A stretch of DNA of 64,000 nt. It comes from Alkaliphilus metalliredigens QYMF (GTDB lineage: Bacteria; Bacillota; Clostridia; Peptostreptococcales; Natronincolaceae). The notes beneath the pieces are model-generated. The model ran no database searches. It was not told the DNA's origin and saw only the letters and a program-made list of their open reading frames with translations. Numbering within the stretch: the stretch's first letter is position 1; each line of letters starts with the position of its first letter. The translations under genes were made by a program, and so were the position numbers. This document shows, piece after piece, positions 34,112 through 43,535 of the stretch. Location: NCBI RefSeq assembly GCF_000016985.1, contig NC_009633.1, positions 4,321,539 through 4,385,538 on the forward strand. Direction: 5' to 3'.

Positions 34112-34764
34112 TACACTTCACCCCTTACAATGTGATCTACAAAGATACCCGGGGTCACAACATTTTCAGGTTCGATTTCCCCTGCTTCTACAATTTCTTC
34201 TGCTTCTACGATGACCACATCAGCAGCTGTGGCCATGGCAGGATTAAAGTTTCTGCTTGCTCCTCGATAATAGATATTTCCTTTTTTATCTACTTTATTG
34301 CCAAATATAATGGCTACGTCAGCCTTTAGTGGCATTTCAAGTAAGTAGGTTTTGCCATTGATTTCAATTTTTTCCTTGCCTTCCTCTACCCTTGTTCCCA
34401 CACCCGTATGGGTTAGAAATCCACCTAGTCCGGCTCCACCTGCACGAATCTGCTCAACCAATGTTCCCTGGGGTACTAGTACCACCTCGGTTTCCCCTTC
34501 GTTCATCTGTCTTCCCGTTTCAAGATTTGTACCAATATGGGATACGATCACCTTTTTAAATTGCTTATTGACGATCATTTTTCCAACACCTTGTTCAGGA
34601 AAGGCTGTATCATTACAAATTAAAGTCAACTCTTTTACCCCTTTAGCTACTAAGGCATCAATCACATAATGGGGGCTTCCACATCCTAAAAATCCTCCCA
34701 CCATGACTGTCATCCCATCTTGAATATATTCGATTGCCTCTTGCATTGTTTTGACCTTAGACAT
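34111..34764 (-). CDS. atoD: Acetate/acetoacetate-type CoA-transferase, alpha subunit
   Basis: 217-residue large-subunit partner (AtoD/ScoA/CtfA family). [20 protein letters not shown] near the N-terminus carries the CoA-binding G-x-G-x-x-x-P pattern, and [16 protein letters not shown] is diagnostic. The ATG six bases after GGTGGAGGTG is used; a longer frame would extend into the leader. First gene of a two-gene operon behind a sigma-54 promoter. Confidence 0.94.
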   Translation of the reverse strand: MSKVKTMQEAIEYIQDGMTVMVGGFLGCGSPHYVIDALVAKGVKELTLICNDTAFPEQGVGKMIVNKQFKKVIVSHIGTNLETGRQMNEGETEVVLVPQGTLVEQIRAGGAGLGGFLTHTGVGTRVEEGKEKIEINGKTYLLEMPLKADVAIIFGNKVDKKGNIYYRGASRNFNPAMATAADVVIVEAEEIVEAGEIEPENVVTPGIFVDHIVRGEV

Positions 34765-34891
34765 TAACGGCACCTCCACCAATTTTATCATTCTATTCGA
34801 TTTCATATCTTGTACTAGTTTAGGCATCTCTAAAAAACGAAGGTTTCAGTATGACCTTCTATTCTCTTTCTCATACCTGAGTCTTATTTAA

Positions 34892-34907
34892 AGCAATTTC
34901 CATACCA
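34892..34907 (-). promoter_or_regulatory. Sigma-54 promoter of the CoA-transferase operon
   Basis: The minus strand reads TGGTATGGAAATTGCT, with GG and GC 10 bases apart, close to the -24/-12 consensus. About 130 bases before the atoD start. Confidence 0.8.
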
Positions 34908-35009
34908 CTTCTTATCAGGAAGCCATTTTATTTTTTAATTGATATTCCAATACTTTGATCATTCACAACCGCCACTCTCAATCAATATATTTTATCTTTT
35001 AGCTCTAAA

Positions 35010-35027
35010 GTGTCGCTTATTTGATAC
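35010..35027 (-). promoter_or_regulatory. Putative activator site A for the CoA-transferase promoter
   Basis: GTGTC-N8-GATAC, imperfect palindrome, about 105 bases upstream of the sigma-54 promoter. Confidence 0.6.
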
Positions 35028-35095
35028 AATTTATACTTATCACCCAAGTAGTTTCTCTAATTGTTGCCTTTAGCATCTTGAAGACTTTCCATTGC

Positions 35096-35113
35096 GTATC
35101 AAAAAAACGACAC
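35096..35113 (-). promoter_or_regulatory. Putative activator site B
   Basis: Same motif in the other orientation (GTATC-N8-GACAC), 30 bases centre to centre from site C. Confidence 0.6.
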
Positions 35114-35125
35114 AATTTAATGATA

Positions 35126-35143
35126 GTGTAGATTTTTTGATAC
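35126..35143 (-). promoter_or_regulatory. Putative activator site C
   Basis: GTGTA-N8-GATAC, nine bases from the stop of the activator gene. Confidence 0.55.
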
Positions 35144-35151
35144 ACATTTTG

Positions 35152-36564
35152 TCACTTATTCATTTCATAAGCCTGAATTTTCTTGTATAGAGCAGTTCGG
35201 TGGATTCCCAGTTGCTTTGCAGCGACACTCTTATTACCATTACTATCCCTTAAAGCACTTTGTATTGCTTCAATTTCTGTCTTAGCCATTATATCCTTTA
35301 AGAGTAATGAATGACTATAAGAGCTCTTAGAGGAACTTTCAATTAAATGTCCTGGTAGATCCTCTGGATAAATCATATCGCCTTGAACGATATTTAGAGC
35401 CCGTTCTAATGTGTTTCTTAGCTCCCTTACATTTCCTGGCCATTGATACTTTTTTAATACCTCTATTGTTTCAAATGTCAATTCTTTCATTTCAATTCCA
35501 AGATCTACTGCTAATTTTTCTAGAATGCGTTGAGCTAATATTGGAATATCCTCAATCCGCTCTCGTAGCGGCGGAATTTCTATGGGAATGACATTAAGTC
35601 TATAATATAAGTCTTGTCTAAAGCGCCCTTCCTTTATGGCCTCTTCTAATGGCTCATTGGTTGCAGCAATGATCCGAACATCAAGTTGAATTCGATCATT
35701 TCCTCCAATTCGTTCAAATTCTCTAGACTCTAAAATACGAAGTATCTTCGCCTGCATCTCCAATGGCATGGCTCCGATTTCATCTAATACAATCGTTCCT
35801 CCATTGCCCAGTTCAAACTTACCCACTTTTCCTTGCTTTTTAGCTCCGGTAAAGGCTCCTGCATCATATCCAAAAAGCTCTGACTCCAGTAGTTCATTTG
35901 GAATCGCAGCACAATTAATTGTAATAAAACTACCATATCGTCTCAAACTAGCACGATGAATGGCATGGGCAAAAAATTCTTTGCCCGTGCCACTTTCCCC
36001 TTGAATTAACACAGTGGAATTACTTTCCGCTGCCTTTCTAGCCAATTCCTTTAAATAGATCATTTGACGGTTTTGAGTCACAATATGTTCAAATGAATAC
36101 TTTGCTCGGTGTAGTCTTTTAATTTCTCCCCGATATTCATCAACTGTACTCTCTAGCACCTTCATCCTTTTAACTAAGGACTCCAATTCCTTAACGTCCT
36201 TGAAAAGTACTGTTCCTGCTGCTCCAATTACCCTTCCATCTTTCACAATAGGGATACGACTGGTGATCATGTCGTACCCTTGTATTTTCTGCACGTCAAA
36301 CAGTTCTTTTTCTCCTGTTTTTGCTACAATGTGTAATCGTGTATTTTCAATAATTTCTTCAACCGGTCGCATAAGCACTTCTTCTTCTTTAATTCCCATC
36401 AATTTTTCATAGTTCCACTTTATAATTCTTCCTTCATGATCGACTAAGACCATTCCATGATATGCATTATCCAGTAACTCCTCGATCATTTCTAAACTAT
36501 CCTTTAATTGCTGTAGTTGGTCTTCACTGGATTCTATTTCCACTTCATTTTGCTTCATTATCAT
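35152..36564 (-). CDS. PAS-domain sigma-54-dependent activator of the CoA-transferase operon
   Basis: About 470 residues, same plan as the activator at 31.5 kb. A charged N-terminal helix is followed by a PAS domain (GMVLVDHEGRIIKWNYEKLMG), then a coiled linker. The AAA+ core carries GESGTGKE, the intact sigma-54 loop GAFTGA, GTIVLDEIGAM and RVIAATN-like sensor sequence. A Fis helix-turn-helix ends it (NKSVAAKQLGIHRTALYKKI). GTG, ATG and a second ATG stand close together after AAGGTG; I use the first ATG. By position it should activate the CoA-transferase genes, as AtoC does in E. coli, but it has PAS instead of a receiver domain. Confidence 0.94.
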   Translation of the reverse strand: MIMKQNEVEIESSEDQLQQLKDSLEMIEELLDNAYHGMVLVDHEGRIIKWNYEKLMGIKEEEVLMRPVEEIIENTRLHIVAKTGEKELFDVQKIQGYDMITSRIPIVKDGRVIGAAGTVLFKDVKELESLVKRMKVLESTVDEYRGEIKRLHRAKYSFEHIVTQNRQMIYLKELARKAAESNSTVLIQGESGTGKEFFAHAIHRASLRRYGSFITINCAAIPNELLESELFGYDAGAFTGAKKQGKVGKFELGNGGTIVLDEIGAMPLEMQAKILRILESREFERIGGNDRIQLDVRIIAATNEPLEEAIKEGRFRQDLYYRLNVIPIEIPPLRERIEDIPILAQRILEKLAVDLGIEMKELTFETIEVLKKYQWPGNVRELRNTLERALNIVQGDMIYPEDLPGHLIESSSKSSYSHSLLLKDIMAKTEIEAIQSALRDSNGNKSVAAKQLGIHRTALYKKIQAYEMNK

Positions 36565-36641
36565 CACCTACACCTTACTCAATGTCATCTTACTAGTAGT
36601 TATTCGCCACATGTTTACATTTCCCTTGCTATGATGACCAA

Positions 36642-37949
36642 CTACTTTAATGGAATATCAATCTTCGCTCCCTCTACCCTTTTGGAGAAGTTAAGTTGCC
36701 CAATATGAAGCACCATTTCATTTCCTTCTCCTTGAAAAATTGCCTTCCGTCTATACTGTATTTTGCCTTCTACTGTTTTTTCATATTCCAAAGCTTCCGT
36801 CCGTAGAAATGGAGCCTTCTCTCCATCTACCATTAAGGTAACATCATAGAGTTGTGTTGTTTCTTCCGAATTAAAAACCAGATGTATTTCTCCATTTTTT
36901 TGCTCTAGGCTTTCAAATATAATTGGTTGTTCCTCAATACTAACTACTAAAGGCATAGCATCTTGATTTAACTCAATTGCTTCAATCCCCCTTCGACTTA
37001 CCATTAATTCTGATATTTCTACCGTCAGTGTTTCCATCTCTTCAGGTAGTGGATCAAACCTCATCTCAAAGGTAGTTCCTCGATGATCCGTTCTCATACC
37101 CGATCCTTGAGAAGGAACTGAATCATGATCTGCCTTTAGCGCCATCACCATACTTGGAAATCTGGTCATTTCTCCAGAAACCCTTTCACCTATTAAATCC
37201 ACCAAGCTTCCTATTTTGCCTTCAATCACTGTTTGGGTTGCTGTGGCTGTAATGTGATCTAATGTGATTTCTGTGCCCTCTATATTCATTTCCTGTCCTA
37301 TCTTTTGTTTGATCATGTGTCCCATTGCCTCATTACGATTTAATGTAAAAGGGATGGTTGCTTTTTCATAAAAGTTTTCTCCTTGAAGTACCAATTCAAA
37401 GGTTAACCTTCGCTCAAAAAATCTTGGGGAATCAAATGATCCCATTGATATCATTTCCTGCTCCCAATTTTCTGAATATCCTTGTCCACTGCCCATCCAA
37501 TAATTCTTAAAAAAACCTTTAAAGGTTTCCTGGGTATGATATTGGTCCAACTGTCCATTTGGGTCCTTTAGTTGGTAAAAGGCGATCATTTGATTGTCAT
37601 CTACCATGATACCGTCAAGGGTCAATGTCACACCATTCTCAAACTCATATGATTTTCCTATTTCTTGCCCTCTTCCTAGCTCATTTAATTCCTTTAAGCT
37701 ATCAGACATAACCGTATCATAGCCCACTAAACGCTTTCCATAATATGCAAATGTATCAAAATGATATCCCACAAAAATAACCAATATCAAGGAAGCTACC
37801 AAAGTATACCTTCTCCAAGGTGTTCTTTTCTTGTGATTTGGTTTCTTTTGATCTAAGGCGTTTCTTAATCTTTCTTCTAATTCATCTGGCGCAGTGATTT
37901 TCTCATATACTTCATGCTTTTCCTTAAGCTTCTCTTCTATTGTTTTCAT
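36642..37949 (-). CDS. DUF4179-type anti-sigma factor
   Basis: 435-residue single-pass membrane protein. A cytoplasmic N-terminus of about 45 charged residues is followed by one helix (YTLVASLILVIFVGYHF) and a large extracytoplasmic beta-rich region typical of DUF4179 proteins (SYEFENGVTLTLDGIMVDDN). It overlaps the ECF sigma gene by four bases. By analogy with sigma/anti-sigma pairs, it holds the sigma factor at the membrane until an envelope signal arrives. No zinc (ZAS) motif is visible. Confidence 0.85.
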   Translation of the reverse strand: MKTIEEKLKEKHEVYEKITAPDELEERLRNALDQKKPNHKKRTPWRRYTLVASLILVIFVGYHFDTFAYYGKRLVGYDTVMSDSLKELNELGRGQEIGKSYEFENGVTLTLDGIMVDDNQMIAFYQLKDPNGQLDQYHTQETFKGFFKNYWMGSGQGYSENWEQEMISMGSFDSPRFFERRLTFELVLQGENFYEKATIPFTLNRNEAMGHMIKQKIGQEMNIEGTEITLDHITATATQTVIEGKIGSLVDLIGERVSGEMTRFPSMVMALKADHDSVPSQGSGMRTDHRGTTFEMRFDPLPEEMETLTVEISELMVSRRGIEAIELNQDAMPLVVSIEEQPIIFESLEQKNGEIHLVFNSEETTQLYDVTLMVDGEKAPFLRTEALEYEKTVEGKIQYRRKAIFQGEGNEMVLHIGQLNFSKRVEGAKIDIPLK

Positions 37950-38464
37950 GTATTGACACCTCCTAATATGATTCTGAGCTTATCTATTCCTACAGAAATT
38001 CTAGACTTGACTGTTCCCAATGGAACCTGTGTCATTTCTGAAATACTCCTATAATCCAAATCTAGATAATACCTCAATCGAATGACCTCCTGATGCTTAG
38101 CACTTAACTGTCCCAATGCTTGCTCTAAGTCCATGGTATCCTCAGTTTCTCCTATCTTATCTGTTGTCTCTTCCTGATCAATTTCTTTGATCGATACAGT
38201 TCTTTTTCTATTCTTCAGTATTTTTTTACATTGGTTTACCAAAATTGTCTTGCTCCATGACCAGAAGGCCTCATCCTTTTTTAATGTGTGGATCTTATCA
38301 TATAAAATAACGATCATATCCTCTAACGCATCTAATGCATCTTCTTTATTTTGTGTATAGCTATAGGCCAATCTATAATATTCGTTCTGCTGACCCATAA
38401 TTAATGCCACTAAGGCCTCTTTATCACCTAATTTAGCCTGTCTAATTTTAACTAGTTCATCCAC
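37946..38464 (-). CDS. ECF-family RNA polymerase sigma factor
   Basis: 172 residues. Region 2 contains YSYTQNKEDALDALEDMIVI and region 4 the helix-turn-helix LDYRSISEMTQVPLGTVKSR. No sigma 1.1 or 3 region, as in all ECF sigmas. GTG start seven bases after GGGAGG. The upstream region has TGAAC (38511-38515) and TACTCT (38489-38494) 16 bases apart, a possible autoregulated ECF promoter, but this is weak. Co-transcribed with the DUF4179 protein. Confidence 0.93.
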   Translation of the reverse strand: MDELVKIRQAKLGDKEALVALIMGQQNEYYRLAYSYTQNKEDALDALEDMIVILYDKIHTLKKDEAFWSWSKTILVNQCKKILKNRKRTVSIKEIDQEETTDKIGETEDTMDLEQALGQLSAKHQEVIRLRYYLDLDYRSISEMTQVPLGTVKSRISVGIDKLRIILGGVNT

Positions 38465-38560
38465 TGGTTAACCTCCCTTCTACTTATAAGAGTATCCTTC
38501 TATGAAGAAAGTTCATTTTATAATTCTTTTTTATTCTATAGGAAAACCACCACTCTATAT

Positions 38561-38605
38561 ACAATAAAGAAGTAGATAATTTAAAATTATCTACTTCTTT
38601 ATTGT
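38561..38605. terminator. Symmetric AT-rich hairpin
   Basis: Near-perfect 22-bp inverted repeat (38561-38582 with 38584-38605) in the gap between the coiled-coil gene and the sigma gene. On the minus strand it can end the coiled-coil gene's transcript, although T-rich stretches lie inside the stem. Confidence 0.55.
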
Positions 38606-38638
38606 ATGCATTTAATCGCTTTGTATATTTTCTACTTC

Positions 38639-38956
38639 TTACATGGAATCCCCTACATCAAGTTGCTCTTTTCTAATCATTGCTTTATGCTTTGGCTTAA
38701 GTTTGTCAACTTCAGATTGAAGATTTTTGATTTCTTCTGTTTTACTGTTCAACTCATCTTGAACTAAATCAATTATCAATTCTAGTCGTTGTAGCTGTTC
38801 TGCTCGTTGTACCTCTTGTTGTTGCAATTCAAGGAGGTAGGTCTTTTCTTTATTAATTTCACGCATATGCTGCTCAGCTTTTTCTGATACTGACCGGTCT
38901 TCTAACGCCTCCATATCCTTCTCTATTACACTTTCATTTACACTTTCTTCTTTCAT
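38639..38956 (-). CDS. Small coiled-coil protein of unknown function
   Basis: 105 residues, almost entirely Glu/Lys/Gln/Leu with heptad spacing (LELQQQEVQRAEQLQRLELI, LNSKTEEIKNLQSEVDKL), so a long coiled coil is expected. No signal, membrane helix or catalytic motif. The ATG follows AAGGGAGAG; an upstream TTG would lie on that site. No family recognised. Confidence 0.65.
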   Translation of the reverse strand: MKEESVNESVIEKDMEALEDRSVSEKAEQHMREINKEKTYLLELQQQEVQRAEQLQRLELIIDLVQDELNSKTEEIKNLQSEVDKLKPKHKAMIRKEQLDVGDSM

Positions 38957-39089
38957 TTTTCTCTCTCCCTTCAATCATTAATTCATCGTCATTTAATTAT
39001 TATATGTGCTTTTCCGCCAATCCGTTACTGTGGTCTTTGGATATGAGGATTACAACATTGTAAAGCATGGATTTTATTAAGCAATATAA

Positions 39090-39124
39090 AAGCCCTTAGG
39101 TTACCTCCTGGCACCTAAGAGCTT
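39090..39124 (-). terminator. Terminator after the polysaccharide deacetylase
   Basis: 11-bp stem with one G-U (39090-39100 with 39114-39124), then TTTTATATT on the minus strand. Confidence 0.85.
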
Positions 39125-39128
39125 CAAT

Positions 39129-40214
39129 TTATTTATAAGGGGAAATATTTAATATCTGGTCTACTGTCACAAATTCATATCCTTGCATTTTTAATGTCTT
39201 GATTAATTCTGGTAGCATTTCTACTGTTGCTGTTCTACTTTGACTTTCTCCACCAGCATCATGGAATAATACAATGTCATTTCCTTCAATACCCGGTAGT
39301 GTATTAATTAATATTTGGTCTACATCTTGATCTCTCCAGTCCACTGAGTCAACCGACCAGTTAATCACCTTATATTCTATATCCTTTAACCCTTGTAATA
39401 CGTTAGGATTAATGGCACCATAGGGTGGTCTCATCAATGCTGGTCTTTGTCCTGTTGTCCTTACAATCGCATCTTCAGTTTGGTTCATTTCATCTACCAA
39501 CTCATCAACAGATACTTTTCTCAGGTCTGGGTGGTTCCAAGTATGATTCCCAATCACATGCCCTTCCGCTACAATCCTCTGGGCTACCTCTGGATGCCTC
39601 TCTACTCTGGACCCCATCACAAAGAAAGTGGCAGGTACATCATATTGCTTTAGAATATCTAAAATCTGTGGTGTATATATTGTGTTTGGTCCATCATCAA
39701 ATGTTAACGCAATTTGATTGCCACTTCCCTGTCCCTTTCGATAGAAAGTTTCCGGGAACATTTTAAGCATTTCAGATACTGTGTGTTGAAACTCTGGTTC
39801 TGGTTTTGGTTTTGGTTCCTTTAATTGGGTACTTCCTTGAACGCTAGGTATGTTTAATGCTTGCCCCACATAAATCACATTCCAGTTCACCAGCTGATTT
39901 TCTTTGGCAATTCCAGCCATGGTAACAGATAGTTTTTGAGCAATTCGATATAGTGTATCTCCATGTCTAACGTGATAAACATTTTCCTCTACTATTTTAG
40001 GAATGATTAACACTTGTCCTGGGAATATCGAACCTGGCTTTTTCAAATAACCATTTTGAAGGATGACCTCTTCTACTGTTATTCCATACATTTGGGCAAT
40101 ACTGGACAAATTGTCTCTAGGGGCAACACGATGTACCTGTGCCGCTTGGACTGTAGAGGGAAATAGTATCATAAAGGCCATTGTCATTATTATAACTTGA
40201 AAAAATTTCTTCAT
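39129..40214 (-). CDS. LysM-domain polysaccharide deacetylase
   Basis: Secreted cell-wall enzyme of 361 residues. A signal peptide (FFQVIIMTMAFMILFPSTVQA) is followed by two LysM peptidoglycan-binding modules (about 28-73 and 77-121), a Lys/Pro/Glu linker, and a NodB deacetylase domain (about 165-355). The metal site is visible as TFDDGP and HTWNHP; MRPPYG and LFHDAG are the other family motifs. It removes acetyl groups from glycan, probably peptidoglycan or cortex. The ATG after GAGGG is used instead of an upstream TTG. Confidence 0.93.
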   Translation of the reverse strand: MKKFFQVIIMTMAFMILFPSTVQAAQVHRVAPRDNLSSIAQMYGITVEEVILQNGYLKKPGSIFPGQVLIIPKIVEENVYHVRHGDTLYRIAQKLSVTMAGIAKENQLVNWNVIYVGQALNIPSVQGSTQLKEPKPKPEPEFQHTVSEMLKMFPETFYRKGQGSGNQIALTFDDGPNTIYTPQILDILKQYDVPATFFVMGSRVERHPEVAQRIVAEGHVIGNHTWNHPDLRKVSVDELVDEMNQTEDAIVRTTGQRPALMRPPYGAINPNVLQGLKDIEYKVINWSVDSVDWRDQDVDQILINTLPGIEGNDIVLFHDAGGESQSRTATVEMLPELIKTLKMQGYEFVTVDQILNISPYK

Positions 40215-40398
40215 GGGCAACCCTCATTTCTATCAATATATCAGAAATGATATATCACATTTACCAAATCTGGTATATACATTATGATATGATAATCTAT
40301 ACTTTATATCTAGTTGTAATTAGTGGAAGGATTACCATGTATTCGCCATAGAAAAGAAATCACGACATTTCTATGGTAAGGAATTGACTGATTGATGA

Positions 40399-40448
40399 CT
40401 AAGTGACTGACGCAAAAGTTAAAGTACGAACTTTTGGTCATCTACTTA
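40399..40448. repeat. 50-bp imperfect palindrome, copy 1
   Basis: Begins CTAAGTGACTG and ends GGTCATCTACTTA, with AAAAGTT and AACTTTT facing each other in the middle. It is 43/50 identical to the copy at 52171-52220 and lies in a divergent intergenic region, just upstream of the aminopeptidase promoter. Function unknown. Confidence 0.75.
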
Positions 40449-40485
40449 ATTGGGTATACTACTTAAATATTCTATAAAGGCAATA

Positions 40486-40514
40486 TTTACTATATTTTTG
40501 CCCTATGCTATACT
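40486..40514 (+). promoter_or_regulatory. Sigma-A promoter of the aminopeptidase gene
   Basis: TTTACT, 17 bases, TATACT, 23 bases before the start codon. Confidence 0.75.
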
Positions 40515-40536
40515 AAAACTCAAAAGGAGGGATTAT

Positions 40537-41769
40537 ATGGAAGACTTCCAGAATAATCTGATGAAATATGCAGATCTTGCGGTTCGTATTGGTGTTAATT
40601 TGCAGGCTGGACAGACCCTGGTCATCAATGCACCAATTGAATCAGCAGACTTTGTTCGAATTGTTGCAGAAAGAGCCTATGCAGCAGGCGCTAAAAATGT
40701 TCATGTTGAATGGGGTGATGAGTTAATGACTCTTTTAAAACTGACCCATGCACCAGAAGAAGGATTAGAGGATTTTCCAATATGGAAAGCTACAGGATTT
40801 GAAGAAATGGCTCAAGGGGGAGCAGCCTTTTTATCAATTTCTGCCGCAAACCCCGACTTGTTAAAGGATGCAGATCCACAACGGGTGGCTACAATGAATA
40901 AGTACCGTGGCCAAGTTTTAGAAAAGTTTAAAACCTATACGCAAAGTGGTAAAGTTTGTTGGTCTATCATCGCTACCCCTACACCCGAATGGGCTGCCAA
41001 GGTCTTCCCTGAAGTAGCTGAAGAAAAACAAGTTGAAACCCTATGGAATAGCATATTTAAAGCCACCCGAGTCATAACGGATGATCCTGTTAAGGCATGG
41101 AGCACACATATTGAGAACTTAAAAAGCAAACTGCAATATTTAAATCGCAAAAAATATAAGATGCTACATTTCAAGGGATCTGGTACTGATTTACGAATAG
41201 AACTTCCTGAAGGCCATGTATGGATTGGTGGAGGTCTATCCAATGACCAGGGCAGATATTTTGTCCCTAATCTACCTACCGAGGAGGTTTTCACAATGCC
41301 TTTAAAGGAAGGCATTAACGGTATTGTTCAAAGTACAAAACCTCTAAGCTATGGAGGTAACCTGCTGGAAAACTTCACCTTAACCTTTGAAAAAGGCCGG
41401 ATTGTTGATTTCACAGCTGAAAAGGGATATGCCACATTGCAAAAGCTCATTGACACCGATGAAGGGTCCCATTACCTCGGTGAGATTGCCTTGGTTCCCC
41501 ATGACTCGCCTATTTCCAATACGAATATTATTTTTTATAATACCTTATTTGATGAAAATGCTTCCTCTCATTTAGCCATTGGAAGTGCCTATCCCCTCTG
41601 TATTAAGGATGGTGGCAAAATGAATAAAGATCAGCTTGAAGCACATGGTGCCAATACAAGCCTAACCCATGTTGATTTCATGATTGGTTCACCGGGTATA
41701 GATGTTGATGGTGAAACCGCCAATGGAGATCGAGAAGCAATCTTTAGAGCTGGCAATTGGGTTATATAA
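40537..41769 (+). CDS. M29-family (thermophilic-type) aminopeptidase
   Basis: Cytoplasmic metallo-aminopeptidase of 410 residues (AmpS/PepS/aminopeptidase T). YADLAVRIGVNLQAGQTLVI is the family N-terminus. Metal-site motifs include the Glu-rich NLPTEEVFTMP, DEGSHYLGEIALVPHDSPIS, and the final SLTHVDFMIGSPGIDVDG. It removes N-terminal residues from short peptides. The ATG follows AAAGGAGGG; an upstream frame extension overlaps the promoter and is rejected. Convergent with glnS, sharing one terminator. Confidence 0.94.
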   Translation: MEDFQNNLMKYADLAVRIGVNLQAGQTLVINAPIESADFVRIVAERAYAAGAKNVHVEWGDELMTLLKLTHAPEEGLEDFPIWKATGFEEMAQGGAAFLSISAANPDLLKDADPQRVATMNKYRGQVLEKFKTYTQSGKVCWSIIATPTPEWAAKVFPEVAEEKQVETLWNSIFKATRVITDDPVKAWSTHIENLKSKLQYLNRKKYKMLHFKGSGTDLRIELPEGHVWIGGGLSNDQGRYFVPNLPTEEVFTMPLKEGINGIVQSTKPLSYGGNLLENFTLTFEKGRIVDFTAEKGYATLQKLIDTDEGSHYLGEIALVPHDSPISNTNIIFYNTLFDENASSHLAIGSAYPLCIKDGGKMNKDQLEAHGANTSLTHVDFMIGSPGIDVDGETANGDREAIFRAGNWVI

Positions 41770-41772
41770 CAC

Positions 41773-41808
41773 GTAAAAGGGTAACGAATGAATTCGTTAC
41801 CCTTTTAC
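41773..41808. terminator. Bidirectional terminator between aminopeptidase and glnS
   Basis: Perfect 16-bp stem with loop TGAA, flanked by A- and T-rich sequence on both sides. Confidence 0.93.
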
Positions 41809-41812
41809 TTAC

Positions 41813-43477
41813 TTATTTAAATGAACTCTTTAAGGATACAATCTGATTAAATACTAGCTTCTCTGCTGTTGTGTCCTTTGGATCCACGTTGAAATATCCA
41901 TGTCTAAATAATTGAAATTTATCTTGTCCTTTAGCCTTTTGCATATTGGGTTCCACAAAACCTTGGATCACTTCAATGGATTGAGGATTGATTTTATCTA
42001 AGAAACTTTTTTCTTCCTGACCCTCTTCTACTTGCTTTTCACTATCTAAAATTAAGGGTTCATACAGCCTAAATTCCGCTGCAATTGCCTCCTGTGCGTT
42101 AACCCAGTGCAATGTTCCCTTTACCTTTCTCCCTGTAAATCCTGTACCACTCTTGGTTTCCGGATCATAGGTACAATGGATTTCTACTACATTTCCATCT
42201 GCATCCTTTACCACATCATGACACTTAATAAAGTAAGCATGCTTTAGGCGCACTTCATTTCCTGGGAAGAGTCTAAAATACTTCTTAGGTGGATTCTCCA
42301 TAAAATCCTCTTGCTCAATATAGATTTCTCTTGAAAAAGGAATTTGACGTGTACCCATTGATTCATCACCAGGGTGATTTTCTGCCTCTAACATCTCTAC
42401 TTGCCCCTCAGGATAATTGGTAATAACTATCTTGAGTGGTCGCAGAACTGCCATTGTTCTTGGTGCATTTTCATTGAGATCCTCCCGAATAAAATGCTCT
42501 AGCATCTGAGAGTCTACCACACTATGGGCCTTGGCTACACCAATTTCCCTACAGAAGTTTCGAATGGCATTGGCCGTGTATCCTCTTCTTCTTAGACCAG
42601 CGATAGTGGGCATTCTAGGGTCATCCCAGCTATTAACGACGCCTTCATCGACTAGTTGTTTAAGGAATCTTTTACTCATCACTGTATTGGTTATGTTTAA
42701 TCGAGCAAATTCAATTTGTTGCGGCTGCGAAGGCATTTCACATTCCTCAACAACCCAGTTATATAGAGGTCTGTGATCTTCAAACTCTAATGTACAGATT
42801 GAATGGGTCACATCCTCAATGGCATCCTCTAAAGGATGGGCGTAGTCATACATTGGATAAATACACCATTGATCACCTGTGTTGTGATGTGTGGTGTGGG
42901 CAATTCGATAAAGTACAGGATCTCTCATATTCATATTTGGAGAAGTCATGTCAATCTTAGCCCTTAATACCTTTTGTCCATCTACAAACTGACCGTTTTT
43001 CATTTTTTCAAATAAATCTACGTTTTCTTCCACAGAGCGATTGCGATAAGGACTTTCCTTCCCAGGATGCTTTAGAGTTCCCCTTGTTTCTCGGATTTCG
43101 TCAGCGGTTAAGTCACATACATAGGCCTTTCCTTTTTTGATTAATAGGACAGCCCTCTGATACATTTCTTCAAAATAGTCTGAAGCAAAATAAAGTGCAT
43201 CCCAATCAAATCCCAACCATTTGACATCCTCTTTAATAGACTCAACATATTCTGTATCCTCTTTTAATGGGTTTGTATCATCAAATCTCAAGTTTGTTGT
43301 TCCTTTAAATTCGTCAGCCAAATCAAAATTTAATACGATGGACTTGGCATGTCCAATATGTAAGTAACCATTTGGTTCTGGAGGAAAACGCGTAATAATT
43401 TCTTTATGCTTACCTGATTCCAGATCTTGTATCACAATATTTTTAATAAAATTCGAACTGCTAGGTTTGTTCTCCAT
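41813..43477 (-). CDS. glnS: Glutaminyl-tRNA synthetase
   Basis: Class Ib synthetase of 554 residues. [17 protein letters not shown] holds the HIGH motif and VMSKRFL the KMSKS-type loop. The C-terminal beta-barrel anticodon-binding region ([19 protein letters not shown]) is complete. It charges tRNA-Gln directly; many Clostridia instead use GluRS plus GatCAB, so a bacterial GlnRS here reflects a gene that spread by transfer in bacteria. AAAGGAG lies before ATG. A GluRS is excluded by the GlnRS-specific [20 protein letters not shown]. Confidence 0.97.
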   Translation of the reverse strand: MENKPSSSNFIKNIVIQDLESGKHKEIITRFPPEPNGYLHIGHAKSIVLNFDLADEFKGTTNLRFDDTNPLKEDTEYVESIKEDVKWLGFDWDALYFASDYFEEMYQRAVLLIKKGKAYVCDLTADEIRETRGTLKHPGKESPYRNRSVEENVDLFEKMKNGQFVDGQKVLRAKIDMTSPNMNMRDPVLYRIAHTTHHNTGDQWCIYPMYDYAHPLEDAIEDVTHSICTLEFEDHRPLYNWVVEECEMPSQPQQIEFARLNITNTVMSKRFLKQLVDEGVVNSWDDPRMPTIAGLRRRGYTANAIRNFCREIGVAKAHSVVDSQMLEHFIREDLNENAPRTMAVLRPLKIVITNYPEGQVEMLEAENHPGDESMGTRQIPFSREIYIEQEDFMENPPKKYFRLFPGNEVRLKHAYFIKCHDVVKDADGNVVEIHCTYDPETKSGTGFTGRKVKGTLHWVNAQEAIAAEFRLYEPLILDSEKQVEEGQEEKSFLDKINPQSIEVIQGFVEPNMQKAKGQDKFQLFRHGYFNVDPKDTTAEKLVFNQIVSLKSSFK

Positions 43478-43535
43478 AAGATACTCCTTTCCTTTCCTTC
43501 ACTTAATCTATTATTTCTATATTTAAATAAATATA

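Noticed and set aside
40261-40290. ACCAGATTTGGT palindrome before the deacetylase gene as an operator
   Set aside because: A single occurrence in very AT-rich DNA with no matching regulator nearby; not enough to call.
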